A stretch of 64,000 bases of DNA from Saccharomonospora xinjiangensis XJ-54 (GCF_000258175.1 NZ_JH636049.1:334982-398981), one strand, 5' to 3'. Shown: positions 1-9,802, counted from the stretch's first letter. The notes: generated from the letters alone by a model not told the origin. Program-made: numbers and translations.

Positions 1-1
1 G

Positions 2-163
2 GCCACGGTGAGCCAGCGGCTCGGCGAACTCCACGAGTCGCTCGGTCAGCCGCACACCTCGCGCGCGTACTTCGAGAGAGCGCTGTCGCTGTGGCGGGAA
101 CTGGCGGCCCAGCCGCAGCAGACGGCGGTGGAACGCAAACTGCGACTGGCGAACGAAGCGTGA
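2..163 (+). CDS. C-terminal fragment of a TPR-containing protein
   Basis: Only the last 53 residues are inside the window; the start lies upstream. The visible part contains one tetratricopeptide-like helix pair (SQRLGELHESLGQ then ARAYFERAL-type spacing, here SRAYFERALSLWREL), a protein-interaction fold common at the C-terminus of SARP/AfsR-type regulators and NB-ARC/TPR proteins of actinomycetes. It ends at a TGA at 161-163. Which larger protein it belongs to cannot be told from this piece. Confidence 0.6.
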   Translation, partial: ATVSQRLGELHESLGQPHTSRAYFERALSLWRELAAQPQQTAVERKLRLANEA

Positions 164-495
164 CGCGCCGTCCCACGGCCCCACGGCCGCATGCTCGACG
201 ACCACGGTCGGCCCTCGATGTCCGCCGTCGGCACGTCTCCACGCGGGAGGATGGCCCCCTCGACAGCGATGATCACCATCGCCGCGTCCGTGGTCGAACC
301 ACTCCACGATGGCGAAGTCGGCTCGCCCACCACAACGGGTCGGCTCGCCCCACGGTCACGGTCGCCCCGTCTCGCATCCGCGACCGGCGCACACCCACCG
401 CCACAAGGCCCACCCACCTCCGTCGCCTCGCGCGGCGTCCCGATCGGCGATCTCCGCCGACCACGGCCGCCCGCAGAACCGCATGCGACGTAAGG
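164..495. other. Intergenic stretch with no supportable gene
   Basis: About 330 bases between the TPR fragment and the cobalamin riboswitch. All reading frames here are open because of high GC, but none shows a ribosome binding site, a recognisable domain or a convincing protein composition. The promoter that drives the riboswitch transcript must lie in or near its right end; I see no clear -35/-10 pair. Confidence 0.5.
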
Positions 496-708
496 TGGCT
501 GCGCAGTGGGTTCGCCCCGTCCTTTCCGGCCGGGGCGTCGCAAGAGGGAACCCGGTGGGAATCCGGGACTGCCCCGCAGCGGTGAGTGGGAACGACCGCC
601 GTCATCGAGCACTGGGCCACGTGTGGCCTGGGAAGCGACGGCCAGTAGGTGCCATCCCGTCCCGGCCAGGGACGGTGGCGTGCCCGCGAGTCCGAAGACC
701 TGCCTACT
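496..708 (+). ncRNA. Cobalamin (B12) riboswitch aptamer
   Basis: The order of conserved blocks is that of the adenosylcobalamin aptamer: GAGGGAACCCGGTGGGAATC at about 544-563, then the core CTGCCCCGCAGCGGTGAG at about 569-586, a variable arm, and finally the B12 box GAGTCCGAAGACCTGCC at 688-704. The B12 box matches the family consensus at every position. The RNA would be read rightward into the thioesterase gene that starts at 766. In this family adenosylcobalamin (or another cobalamin form) binding normally switches the downstream gene off. Confidence 0.93.
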
Positions 709-710
709 GC

Positions 711-760
711 CCGTGCGCCGTCCGCGCACGGTGCCGTCCGCCGCGACTCGCGAAGGAGAG
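711..760 (+). promoter_or_regulatory. Expression platform of the B12 riboswitch
   Basis: Directly after the aptamer there is an 8-bp perfect stem, CCGTGCGC (711-718) with GCGCACGG (724-731), loop CGTCC. No U-run follows, so intrinsic termination is doubtful. The Shine-Dalgarno AAGGAGAG sits at 753-760, and GTGCC at 731-735 can pair with GGCAC inside the first codons (768-772), so translational sequestration of the start is the likelier mechanism. The mechanism is inference. Confidence 0.5.
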
Positions 761-765
761 CTCAC

Positions 766-1203
766 GTGGCACACCGCAACACGACGTTGCGTTCCGACCC
801 CAAGACCCCGGAAGACTCCCAGGTCACGCTCGCCCACATCATGAGCGAGCACGACACCAACCTGTACGGCACCATCCACGGCGGGGTGGTGATGAAACTG
901 ATCGACGACGCCGCGGCTGCCGCGGCAGGCCGTCACGCGGACGGCCCCGCCGTGACGGCGTCGGTTGACCGGATGACCTTTCTGGCTCCGGTGCGCGCGG
1001 GTGATCTGCTCAGCGTCCACGCCAGCCTGGAACGAGCAGGGCGGACGTCGATGACCACGGTGGTCCGTGTGACGTCGGAACGGTGGAACGCCTCGGGGCC
1101 GGTGACGGAGGTCGCGACCGCGAGGCTGACGTTCGTCGCCATCGACGCCGAAGGGCGCCCGAGGCCGATCCCACCGCTGGTCACACCACCCACGAACCCC
1201 TGA
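766..1203 (+). CDS. Hotdog-fold acyl-CoA thioesterase
   Basis: A 145-residue single-hotdog acyl-CoA hydrolase of the BFIT/BACH/YciA type, predicted to cleave acyl-CoA to free acid and CoA in the cytosol. The hallmark is the stretch HDTNLYGTIHGGVVMKLID at about residues 27-45, in which the asparagine and glycine-rich turn open the active-site helix, followed by the strand DRMTFLAPVRAGD. GTG at 766 was chosen because AAGGAGAG ends 5 bases before it and because upstream in-frame codons fall inside the B12 riboswitch. The gene stands alone: its stop overlaps the first unit of a 21-bp repeat array, and the next gene is convergent. The riboswitch implies cobalamin-dependent repression. Substrate range is not readable. 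Confidence 0.88.
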   Translation: MAHRNTTLRSDPKTPEDSQVTLAHIMSEHDTNLYGTIHGGVVMKLIDDAAAAAAGRHADGPAVTASVDRMTFLAPVRAGDLLSVHASLERAGRTSMTTVVRVTSERWNASGPVTEVATARLTFVAIDAEGRPRPIPPLVTPPTNP

Positions 1204-1307
1204 GCTCCCGCACGCGTGTCCGCAGCTCCCGCACGCGTGTCCGCAGCTCCCGCACGCGTGTCCGCAGCTCCCGCACGCGTGTCCGCAGCTCCTGCACGCG
1301 TGTCCGC
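1203..1307. repeat. 21-bp tandem repeat array, locus 1 (five units)
   Basis: Five head-to-tail 21-bp units begin at the last base of the thioesterase stop codon. Four are identical and the fifth (1287-1307) differs by one C-to-T change. Read from GCA, the unit is GCAGCTCCCGCACGCGTG plus TCC. The same unit in diverged form occurs at 16106-16244 and 26341-26543. There are no unique spacers, so it is not a CRISPR. Confidence 0.95.
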
Positions 1308-1340
1308 AGCGTGCGGTGCGAACATCCGCACGCTGCGGAC
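1302..1340. terminator. Hairpin between convergent thioesterase and LCP genes
   Basis: Perfect 15-bp stem GTCCGCAGCGTGCGG (1302-1316) with CCGCACGCTGCGGAC (1326-1340) and a 9-base loop. The left arm is the end of the last repeat unit, the right arm its inverted copy. The position between two converging genes suits a bidirectional terminator; there is no U-tract. Confidence 0.7.
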
Positions 1341-1359
1341 ACGGCCCAGCGGTTCCGCA

Positions 1360-2529
1360 TCACTCCATGAGGATGTCGTCCGGGATCGGCGAATCGGTGC
1401 GCAACGCCTCGAACAGCGCCTCCGACTTGGCCGGATCCCAGGTCTCGGCCGAGGCCGACGTGACCGGCACGGTGGTGGTGACCACACCGCCGTCGCCGAT
1501 GCCCCGCATGGCCCAGGCCAACCCCACGAGGTGGTGCAGGTGGTCGTCGGTGTCGAGGGTCAGTGCGTCGGGCACGGTACCCAGCAGCGGGAACACGTCG
1601 AACGGGTTCAGCAACGTCGCGGGGCTGGCGATCTCACCGGCCAGTGCGCCGATGAACTTGCGCTGGTTCGCCACACGGTCCAGGTCCGACCGGGGGGTGG
1701 CATCGCTGTAGCGCATACGCACGAACCCGAGCGCCTGCGCGCCGTCGAGTGTCTGCGTGCCCGCCGGGATGACGACGCCGGTCTTGGTGTCGCGCATCTC
1801 CTTCGGGATCTCCATCTCGACGCCGCCGATGGCATCGACGACCTCCGCGAATCCACCGAATCCGATCTCGGCGTAGTGGTCGATGCGCAGTCCCGTGGCC
1901 TGCTCCACCGTCTTGGTCAGCAGCGGGGCGCCGCCGAAGGAGAACGCGGCGTTGATCTTGTTGACGCCGTGTCCGGGAATCTCGACCTGCGAGTCGCGCG
2001 GCAGGCTCAGCAGGGTCGGCGGTGTGTCGTTGTCCGGTATGTGGACGAGCATGATCGTGTCGGTTCGCCTGCCCCCGGTGTCGCCGGTGGACAGCTCCGC
2101 CATCTGCTCCTCGTCCAATCCTTCACGGGAGTCCGACCCGACGAGCAGCCAGTTCGTGCCCTCGGCTGCGGCCGGTCTTCCCTCGTAGTCGCCGGGCAGT
2201 GCGTCGATGCGGTTGATGGAGAACTCCAGGTACACCCACACGGCACCCAGCAACAGCACGAGCACGAGCACGAGGCTCGTGAGCACCTTCTTGAACGACG
2301 GCCGCTTGCGACGGGGATCACCGCCGGGGCGCGGCCTCCGATCGCCGGGCGGCGGTGGCTGCGGCGGTCGCGGCGCGGCCCTCGTCGGCTGCGGCGGACG
2401 CGCCGCCTGCCCTGCCCTGGCGCTGCCCGGTACGGGCATCATCCGTGCCTGTTGCTGCTGGCGCCCTTGTGGCGGCCTCCGGCCCGGAGGCGGTGGCCGG
2501 TGTCCACCCTGGTGCCCGCCGTAGGTCAT
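1360..2529 (-). CDS. LytR-CpsA-Psr family cell-wall glycopolymer transferase
   Basis: A type II membrane protein of 389 residues. Residues 1-78 are a proline/glutamine/arginine-rich cytoplasmic tail, one transmembrane helix (LTSLVLVLVLLLGAVWVYL) follows at about 80-100, and the rest is the extracellular LCP domain. The domain shows the conserved acidic and arginine positions of the family in GSDSREG, RTDTIMLV, LPRDS and the segment KINAAFSFGG. LCP proteins attach lipid-linked polymers (arabinogalactan in mycolata, teichoic or capsular polymers elsewhere) to peptidoglycan. ATG at 2529 (GGAG 5-8 bases upstream) is preferred over an in-frame GTG at 2568. It lies downstream of a hydrolase on the same strand, separated by 149 bp. 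The polymer is not identifiable. Confidence 0.85.
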   Translation of the reverse strand: MTYGGHQGGHRPPPPGRRPPQGRQQQQARMMPVPGSARAGQAARPPQPTRAAPRPPQPPPPGDRRPRPGGDPRRKRPSFKKVLTSLVLVLVLLLGAVWVYLEFSINRIDALPGDYEGRPAAAEGTNWLLVGSDSREGLDEEQMAELSTGDTGGRRTDTIMLVHIPDNDTPPTLLSLPRDSQVEIPGHGVNKINAAFSFGGAPLLTKTVEQATGLRIDHYAEIGFGGFAEVVDAIGGVEMEIPKEMRDTKTGVVIPAGTQTLDGAQALGFVRMRYSDATPRSDLDRVANQRKFIGALAGEIASPATLLNPFDVFPLLGTVPDALTLDTDDHLHHLVGLAWAMRGIGDGGVVTTTVPVTSASAETWDPAKSEALFEALRTDSPIPDDILME

Positions 2530-2678
2530 GGCCACTCCGATCGGTTCGCGCGGCTGTCGTTCTGGCACGCATACCTAACCGCATGTCTCATGGCGTAGAC
2601 GCGGCATCCCCCGGTCAGGTTGTGCCGACCACCGGACCACCACACCCAAAGCGGACATTTACGCACAGAAAGTGCGGC

Positions 2679-3386
2679 TCACAGTGTCAGTCGCCACCGG
2701 AGTGGTGCCTGCTGCGCGAAGGCGCGGGCGAGCAGGCCACGTTCGGGCAGCAACCCCGCGGTCTGGACAGCGAACTCGGCGGCGAGCCGGTTCCACACGG
2801 CGGGCCTGCGCAGCAGCGCATGACTCTCCGCGGCCACGTCGAACCGCGCCAGCCGCTCGGCATGAGCGTCGGCACGCTCGGCGTACCGGTAGGAGTCCCC
2901 TGGCCCGGTCACGCGATCGAGGACGCCGTGCGCGATCACGACGGCGCGTCCTGTCACCGGCTCGACCGGATCGGACTCCGGAGTCCACGGCGCGAAGGCA
3001 CACACGCCGCGTACGGCCTCGTCGTCGCACACCTGGAGTGCCACCCGCCCGCCCATGGAGTGGCCCACCAGGACGACGGGAAGGCCGGGACGCTCGGCTC
3101 TGATGGCCCGCAGCGCCCACCGCGCGTCCTCGACGGGATGGCGGTGGGGTTCGTTCCAGCCGCGGACCCGGTTGCGCAGCAGCCGCACCTCCAGCCCGTG
3201 CCGGGCGCCCGCCGACCGAATGGCCTGAGCCACCGGGACCATGCGCAGGTAGGCGAGGCGCCATGGCCGGACGACGTCGGCCCCGTACTCGGCTCCCCCA
3301 TGCAGCACGAGAGCCACGGCCCTGGGCCGCGCACCGCTCGACGACAACGTGGACAGTGAGGGCCGCCCCTCGCCGAGGGTCCTCAT
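2679..3386 (-). CDS. Alpha/beta hydrolase
   Basis: A 235-residue cytosolic alpha/beta hydrolase. The nucleophile elbow GHSMGG places the catalytic Ser at about residue 110, an early oxyanion-type HGG is at about 29-31, and a candidate acid (HGVLDRV, about 155) and histidine (ESHALL, about 188) follow in the expected order. The start ATG overlaps the stop of the upstream ABC exporter (ATGA), so translation of the two is coupled and they form an operon. The substrate is unknown; a role in processing or detoxifying the exported compound is only inference. Confidence 0.8.
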   Translation of the reverse strand: MRTLGEGRPSLSTLSSSGARPRAVALVLHGGAEYGADVVRPWRLAYLRMVPVAQAIRSAGARHGLEVRLLRNRVRGWNEPHRHPVEDARWALRAIRAERPGLPVVLVGHSMGGRVALQVCDDEAVRGVCAFAPWTPESDPVEPVTGRAVVIAHGVLDRVTGPGDSYRYAERADAHAERLARFDVAAESHALLRRPAVWNRLAAEFAVQTAGLLPERGLLARAFAQQAPLRWRLTL

Positions 3387-5251
3387 GCGGCCGACCGCTC
3401 GTCCGTGGCGAACTGGGTGTCGTGCAGCTCCGCGTACCGTCCTCCGAGCGCCAGCAGCTCCCTGTGGGTACCGCGCTCGGTGATCCGGCCTTCCTCGACG
3501 ACGAGGATCTGATCGGCGGCCCTGACGGTGGACAGCCGGTGGGCGATGACGATGGCCGTCCTCCCGCTCAACGCGTCGGCCAGTGCCTCACCGACCGCGG
3601 CCTCGGACTCGGAGTCCAGGTGCGCGGTGGCCTCGTCGAGCACCACCACCCTCGGCCGCGCGAGCAGCAGCCTCGCGATGGTGAGCCGTTGCCGCTCACC
3701 TCCTGAGAGGCGGTAACCCCGCTCGCCCACCACGGTGTCGAGGCCGTCGGGCAGCGAGCGAACGAGATTCTCCAGCCTGGCCCTGCGCAGCGCGTCCCAG
3801 ATCTCGTCGTCGCAGGCCTCGGGCCGCGCGTATGCGAGGTTGGCCCTGACGGTGTCGTGGAAGAGGTGCCCGTCCTGCGTGACGAATCCCACGGTGCGGC
3901 GCAGCGACTCGAACGAGAGGTCGCGGACATCGACTCCGGCGAGCCGCACGGCACCGGAGTCCACGTCGTAGAGCCGTGCGACCAGCGAGGCGATGGTTGA
4001 CTTGCCCGCTCCCGACGGCCCCACCAGCGCCACCATCTGCCCAGCCCCGGCCAGGAAACTCACGCCGTGCACCACCTGTTCCCCGCCCCGGGTATCCAGT
4101 GTGGACACTTCTTCGAGCGAGGCCAGCGAGTAGCCCTCCGCCGACGGGTAGGCGAACCGCACGTCGTCGAACTCGACGGAGACACCACCGGACGGCAGCG
4201 GGATGGGATCGGGGCGCTCGGTGATCATGGGCTTGAGGTCGAGCACCTCGAAGACGCGCTCGAACGACACCAGAGCGGTCATGACGTCAACACGGACGTT
4301 CGCCAGCGCCGTCAACGGCGTGTACAGGCGCGTGAGCAGCAGGGCGAGCGCCACCACCGTGCCAGGGTCGAGGCGGCCGGTGAGCGCGAGCCACCCGCCG
4401 AGCCCGTAGACGAGCGCCTGCGCCAGCGCGGACACCAGGGTCAGGCTGGTCATGAACCAGCGGGTGAGCATCGCCGTGCGGACACCGATGTCGCGCACCC
4501 GCCCCGCCCGCCTGCCGAACTCGTCCACCTCGGCCTTCGGCCTGCCGAACAGCTTGACGAGCGTGGCGCCCGCCGCGGAGAAGCGCTCCGTCATCTGGGT
4601 CGTCATGGCCGCGTTGAGCTCGGCCGACTCGTGCTGGAGATCGGCCATTCTCCTGCCGATCCGGCGCGCGGGCAGCACGAAGACCGGGAGGAGCACGAGC
4701 GCGAGCACAGTCACCTGCCACGACAGCGTCACCATCACGGCGAGTGAGAGCACCAGTTGGATGACGTTGGTGACGAGGCCGGACAGGGTCGCGGTGAATG
4801 TGCGCTGCGCGCCGATGACGTCGTTGTTGAGCCTGCTCACCAGCGCGCCGGTGCGGCTGCGCAGGAAGAACGCGACGGGCATGCGCTGAACGTGCTCGAA
4901 CACCGTCCTGCGCAGATCGAGGATGAGTCCCTCACCGATGTGGGCGGACTGCCAGCGTTCGGCGAGTCCCAGCACCGCGTCGGCGACGGCGATGGCGGCG
5001 ATGGCCACCGCGAGCCAGACGACTGTGGACACCGATCGGCCCTCGACGATGGCGTTGACGACACGCCCAGCCAGAAGCGGTGTGGTGACCGCCAGCACGG
5101 CACCGATCATCGTCAGCGCGAGGAAGACGAGAAGCCTCCGCCGATGCGGCTTCGCGAACGACGCCACCCTGCGGACGGTGCCCTTGCGCAACCCTCGGGG
5201 TGCGTCGGCCGAGTTCATCGCCCCCCGGAGCAGCGACCACGTGTTGTCCAC
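3383..5251 (-). CDS. ABC exporter, fused membrane and ATPase domains
   Basis: A 622-residue half-transporter of the MsbA/LmrA type, working as a dimer in the membrane. Six transmembrane helices span about 30-330; the ATPase domain follows with Walker A GPSGAGKST, signature LSGGERQR, Walker B VVVLDEAT and the switch IAHRLST. The GTG at 5251 gives an N-terminus VDNTWSLLRGAMNS; a shorter alternative is ATG at 5218 with a G-rich stretch just upstream. Longer frames would run into the divergent gene at 5409. It is coupled by a 4-base overlap to the alpha/beta hydrolase downstream. The exported substrate is unknown (lipid or drug-like molecules are typical). Confidence 0.88.
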   Translation of the reverse strand: MDNTWSLLRGAMNSADAPRGLRKGTVRRVASFAKPHRRRLLVFLALTMIGAVLAVTTPLLAGRVVNAIVEGRSVSTVVWLAVAIAAIAVADAVLGLAERWQSAHIGEGLILDLRRTVFEHVQRMPVAFFLRSRTGALVSRLNNDVIGAQRTFTATLSGLVTNVIQLVLSLAVMVTLSWQVTVLALVLLPVFVLPARRIGRRMADLQHESAELNAAMTTQMTERFSAAGATLVKLFGRPKAEVDEFGRRAGRVRDIGVRTAMLTRWFMTSLTLVSALAQALVYGLGGWLALTGRLDPGTVVALALLLTRLYTPLTALANVRVDVMTALVSFERVFEVLDLKPMITERPDPIPLPSGGVSVEFDDVRFAYPSAEGYSLASLEEVSTLDTRGGEQVVHGVSFLAGAGQMVALVGPSGAGKSTIASLVARLYDVDSGAVRLAGVDVRDLSFESLRRTVGFVTQDGHLFHDTVRANLAYARPEACDDEIWDALRRARLENLVRSLPDGLDTVVGERGYRLSGGERQRLTIARLLLARPRVVVLDEATAHLDSESEAAVGEALADALSGRTAIVIAHRLSTVRAADQILVVEEGRITERGTHRELLALGGRYAELHDTQFATDERSAA

Positions 5252-5394
5252 TCGCCAACAACCCTTCTCATTCCGGTGCTCACCACAACAGCGGCGGCAC
5301 CGTGGATCTTCCCGTGCCGTGAGGATCGCCCCTGCCTGGCTTTCGCGTTCCGGACGATTCTGCCGGGCGCCACCGACAGTGTCACCGCCCTCGG

Positions 5395-5408
5395 TACGCT
5401 CGACCGCC
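5395..5408 (+). promoter_or_regulatory. Leaderless -10 box of the GT-C gene
   Basis: TACGCT at 5395-5400 ends 8 bases before the ATG at 5409, the spacing expected when the transcript begins at or one base before the start codon. No Shine-Dalgarno sequence is present. Confidence 0.55.
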
Positions 5409-6764
5409 ATGGGGAGACAGGCGCAGGAGGAAACCGAGCCCGCACGGGCAGGCACGTTCGGCCGTGTGCGGTCGGCGCTCGCACGGCGGCCGCTCACCGT
5501 CGATGCGCTGCTCTACCTCGGATGCGCCTGCTACGCACTGGTGATGGCGCTGACGGACAAACACTTCGGCTATCGCGTCTGGGGCGCCTTCGCCGTCGCG
5601 GGGTACGGACTCGCGCTGGTCCACACCTGCCTGCTGCTGCTGACCCCACGCGCCGAGCACAGCCGACTGCGCTCACGATGGGTCGGAGTGGGCGCAGTCG
5701 CCGCCGTCGGCATGGTGGCCCCGCTGGTGACGTTGCTCGTGCGACGACAGGTCTCAGGCGGAGACTGGACCGACGCCGAGGGGCTGTGGAACGCCCAGCC
5801 CGAAGTGTGGGTGATCGAGAGAGCCGCGAGTGCTCTGCTGTCCACCGGAACGCCCTACCTGGACATCGCCGCGCTCGACCGCGCCCCGCACGTCCACGAC
5901 TACACGCCTTACGGCCCCGTGATGGCGGTGTTCGGTCTCCCTCGGGCGCTGGCAGGCGGCAGCCCGGTGACGGACGCGCTCACCGATGCCCGCATCGTCT
6001 TCGCGCTCGTGGCGGCCGGTTGCGTCGTCGCGAGCCTGCGGCTGCTGCGGCCTCGGTCGGTTCCGATCCGGGGTGCGCAGCTCGCGGTCGTGTTCCCCTT
6101 GACAGCGCTGACCTGGGCGACCGCAGGACCCGACTTCGCGATCGTGAGCGTGATCGTGCTGGCTGTCGCACTCGCCGCCACCGGCCGGACTGGATGGGCG
6201 GCGCTCGCGTGCGCGCTCGTGACGAGCGCGAAGCTGATCGCCGCGCCCGCCGCCGTGGTGATCGGTTTCCTCGTCGCGAGCCGGTGGGGCGGACGCGCAC
6301 TCGCCCGTTTCGCGGTGGTGTTCGCCGGTGTCACAGCGGTGGTGACCGTGCCGGTTGTCCTGGTGAACCCGGGGGCGTTCGTCGAGCACGTCCTGCTGTT
6401 CCCCTCGGGGCTCGGCGAAGTCGCCTCTCCCGCGGCCAGTCCCCTTCCTGGCAGGCTGATCGCGAGTACGGGCGAGGTGGGAACCGTGATCGCCCTGGTA
6501 CTACTCGCCGCGGCGGGACTCGCGGTGCTGCTGTGGCTGATTCGCCGCCCGCCACGCACGGCGGCCGACGCCGCCCTGCGAATCGCTGTGGGGCTCGCCG
6601 CCTTCACGATGCTGACGACGGCCACCCGCTTCGGCTACCTCGTGTACGTCTCCGTGTTGCTGGGCGCGGTGCTGGTGTTCCGGAACCGGGCCGCGGCTCC
6701 CCTCGGCACCGGTCAACCCGGCTCCGGAACTCACGGAGATCATGCCCCTCTTACTTCTTCTTGA
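5409..6764 (+). CDS. GT-C type membrane glycosyltransferase (GT87-like)
   Basis: A 451-residue polytopic membrane protein with about ten hydrophobic helices. It resembles the polyprenol-phosphate-mannose-dependent GT87 (DUF2029) family: an extracytoplasmic acidic loop after the second or third helix (GLWNAQPEV... ALLSTGTPYLDI), and the motif DYTPYGPVMAVFG at about 170-183, where a Y-P-P/Y-G-P signature is typical. Such enzymes add mannose or arabinose residues to lipoglycans and wall polysaccharides on the outer face. The gene is divergent from the ABC exporter and overlaps the convergent HTH gene by 14 bases. The exact acceptor cannot be read from sequence. Confidence 0.7.
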   Translation: MGRQAQEETEPARAGTFGRVRSALARRPLTVDALLYLGCACYALVMALTDKHFGYRVWGAFAVAGYGLALVHTCLLLLTPRAEHSRLRSRWVGVGAVAAVGMVAPLVTLLVRRQVSGGDWTDAEGLWNAQPEVWVIERAASALLSTGTPYLDIAALDRAPHVHDYTPYGPVMAVFGLPRALAGGSPVTDALTDARIVFALVAAGCVVASLRLLRPRSVPIRGAQLAVVFPLTALTWATAGPDFAIVSVIVLAVALAATGRTGWAALACALVTSAKLIAAPAAVVIGFLVASRWGGRALARFAVVFAGVTAVVTVPVVLVNPGAFVEHVLLFPSGLGEVASPAASPLPGRLIASTGEVGTVIALVLLAAAGLAVLLWLIRRPPRTAADAALRIAVGLAAFTMLTTATRFGYLVYVSVLLGAVLVFRNRAAAPLGTGQPGSGTHGDHAPLTSS

Positions 6765-6960
6765 CGCGCGTTGCGCCACCCCTGCCCCGAAGTTGCACCC
6801 CGGACTCCGAGAGGACCCGGTGCACGAAGCCGTAGGAGCGCCCGGTTGACTCCGCCAAAGCGCGGATGCTCGCCCCCTTCTCGTACTTCTTCTTCAGGTC
6901 AGCGGCCAGCTTGTCGCGCGTGTTTCCGGTGATGCGCGCACCCTTCTTCAGGTCTGCCAC
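6751..6960 (-). CDS. Small HTH DNA-binding protein, Gbn-like nucleoid protein
   Basis: A 69-residue basic protein. A lysine-rich N-terminus (MADLKKGARITG) leads into a helix-turn-helix with KKYEKGASIRALAESTGRS at about 24-42, and the tail is RGRGGATRVKKK. This layout matches the actinobacterial family that includes the Streptomyces protein Gbn (SCO1839), a GATC-binding nucleoid-associated protein; assignment to that family is from memory. GGAAGGTGG lies 8 to 16 bases upstream of the ATG. Its 3' end overlaps the convergent GT-C gene by 14 bases. It probably shapes chromosome structure or transcription globally rather than locally. Confidence 0.75.
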   Translation of the reverse strand: MADLKKGARITGNTRDKLAADLKKKYEKGASIRALAESTGRSYGFVHRVLSESGVQLRGRGGATRVKKK

Positions 6961-7329
6961 GTCAATCCACCTTCCGCCCGTTGATGTTTCGGGCCACTTT
7001 CAGCCCCTGCCGTGGCAATGATCGAACACGACGCCGCGGAATGCCAGACGACAACGAAAAAACATGCTCGAATGGCGTCGAAAACGTCCGATACGGTACT
7101 TGCTGTAGAGCGAACAATGACGGAACGCGCAAAAACTACTCAGCCACGGCAGCCGGTGGCGCGCCACACTCCACTCGAAAGGGGGCCGCTCACCTGATCC
7201 GGGCATAGGGCCAACGGCACTGGTCAGGCAGCTGTCGGTGATCTTTTCGTCACCCGGTGAGCACACCATGCCCCGCGGTCGATTGCCCGCTCGGGCAGCG
7301 GCTGTCACATTTCGACGACAAACACCCGA
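6961..7329. other. AT-richer intergenic region upstream of the HTH gene
   Basis: About 370 bases between the HTH gene and the end of the ABC-F gene, both on the minus strand. It contains the leader and promoter of the HTH gene. The stretch 7021-7140 is clearly lower in GC than its surroundings. Short open frames exist on both strands but none has a ribosome binding site or a recognisable product. Confidence 0.5.
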
Positions 7330-8958
<1,629 letters not shown>

Positions 8959-9095
8959 TTAAGAGACTCCGTGGTTTCGACGAGGTGGCCGGACAGGGCA
9001 GGACGGGGCGCGAGCGTGCGCCTACTCCAGTCGAACGACCACGGCACCCAGTGTAGGGGCGGCTGTCCAGTCGTTCTCCTCGGTGGTGTCGCCGG

Positions 9096-9764
9096 TCACC
9101 GTACGACGATCTCCACGGCTCGTGATCGCTCCGCCGCGTCGTCGAGCACCGTGCGGCGTGGTTCGACGACGTCCAGCACCCGGGGTTCGGCTTTGGCGAA
9201 CACGGTGTCGAGCCTGCGGTCGGCGCGCAGTTCCTCCAGAGCCTTGCGGTCACCTCCGAGCACGACGGCATCGAGGTCGGTCACGCGCGAGCCGAGGATG
9301 TCCGCGGCGTCGTCGGCCGCCGCGCGTAATGCCTGCCTGGCCTGGCCGTCGCGGCGGCGGGCGAACCTCTGCTGGGACCAGCCTCCCGCGGCGCTGCGGC
9401 CGTGCACGAGGTGGCGGCCGGTGCGCGACACCGTGACCCGCCCGCCCTCAGCGACCCCCACGCTGTGTCCACCGAGCCGCACCAGCAGCAGGCCGATGCG
9501 CCGCGGGGTGAGCGCGTGATCGAGCAGCACACCGGCACAAAGCCCCTCCCCCTGGGTGCCGGCTTCGACGGCCAGCGGCTCGAACGGCACCGCGACCGTC
9601 GCGGTGACCCCGTTACCGCCGACGAACCGCACCTGCCTCGGATTGATCTCGGTGCGGGTCACCCCGTCATTGCGCTCCGCGAAGCGGTCGAGCCACCTGG
9701 CCAGCCGCTCCGGCTCCACCTCGACGACCGTGCCGCCGCCGGGTGCCTGCCGCTTCCGCACCAT
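9096..9764 (-). CDS. acVLRF1-type peptidyl-tRNA hydrolase
   Basis: A 222-residue protein with the VLRF1 fold, the actinobacterial relative of eukaryotic Vms1 that releases nascent chains from stalled 50S subunits. The diagnostic segment GGWSQQRFARRRDGQ, at about residues 130-145, carries the glutamine that in this family replaces the GGQ of release factors. The C-terminal half (ILGSRVTDLDAVVLGGDR...) matches the eRF1 domain-2/3-like part. ATG at 9764 has GGAGTGCGG immediately upstream; an upstream extension would run into the divergent small gene. It sits next to an ABC-F gene, so two ribosome-acting proteins are neighbours. Confidence 0.82.
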   Translation of the reverse strand: MVRKRQAPGGGTVVEVEPERLARWLDRFAERNDGVTRTEINPRQVRFVGGNGVTATVAVPFEPLAVEAGTQGEGLCAGVLLDHALTPRRIGLLLVRLGGHSVGVAEGGRVTVSRTGRHLVHGRSAAGGWSQQRFARRRDGQARQALRAAADDAADILGSRVTDLDAVVLGGDRKALEELRADRRLDTVFAKAEPRVLDVVEPRRTVLDDAAERSRAVEIVVR

Positions 9765-9802
9765 CCGCACTCCGATCCCCGCGCATCGTGATGCGTCGAA
9801 GC

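Noticed and set aside
46..1020. Long minus-strand open frame opposite the riboswitch and thioesterase
   Set aside because: It is antisense to a clear riboswitch and a clear enzyme gene, and its composition (Gly/Arg/Ser rich, no domain) is that of a GC-driven shadow frame.
1203..1307. CRISPR array
   Set aside because: Units are directly adjacent with no spacers, and no cas genes are present.
7012..7197. Small plus-strand protein of 61 residues in the AT-richer gap
   Set aside because: No ribosome binding site, no conserved features, and a composition that follows the local base content.
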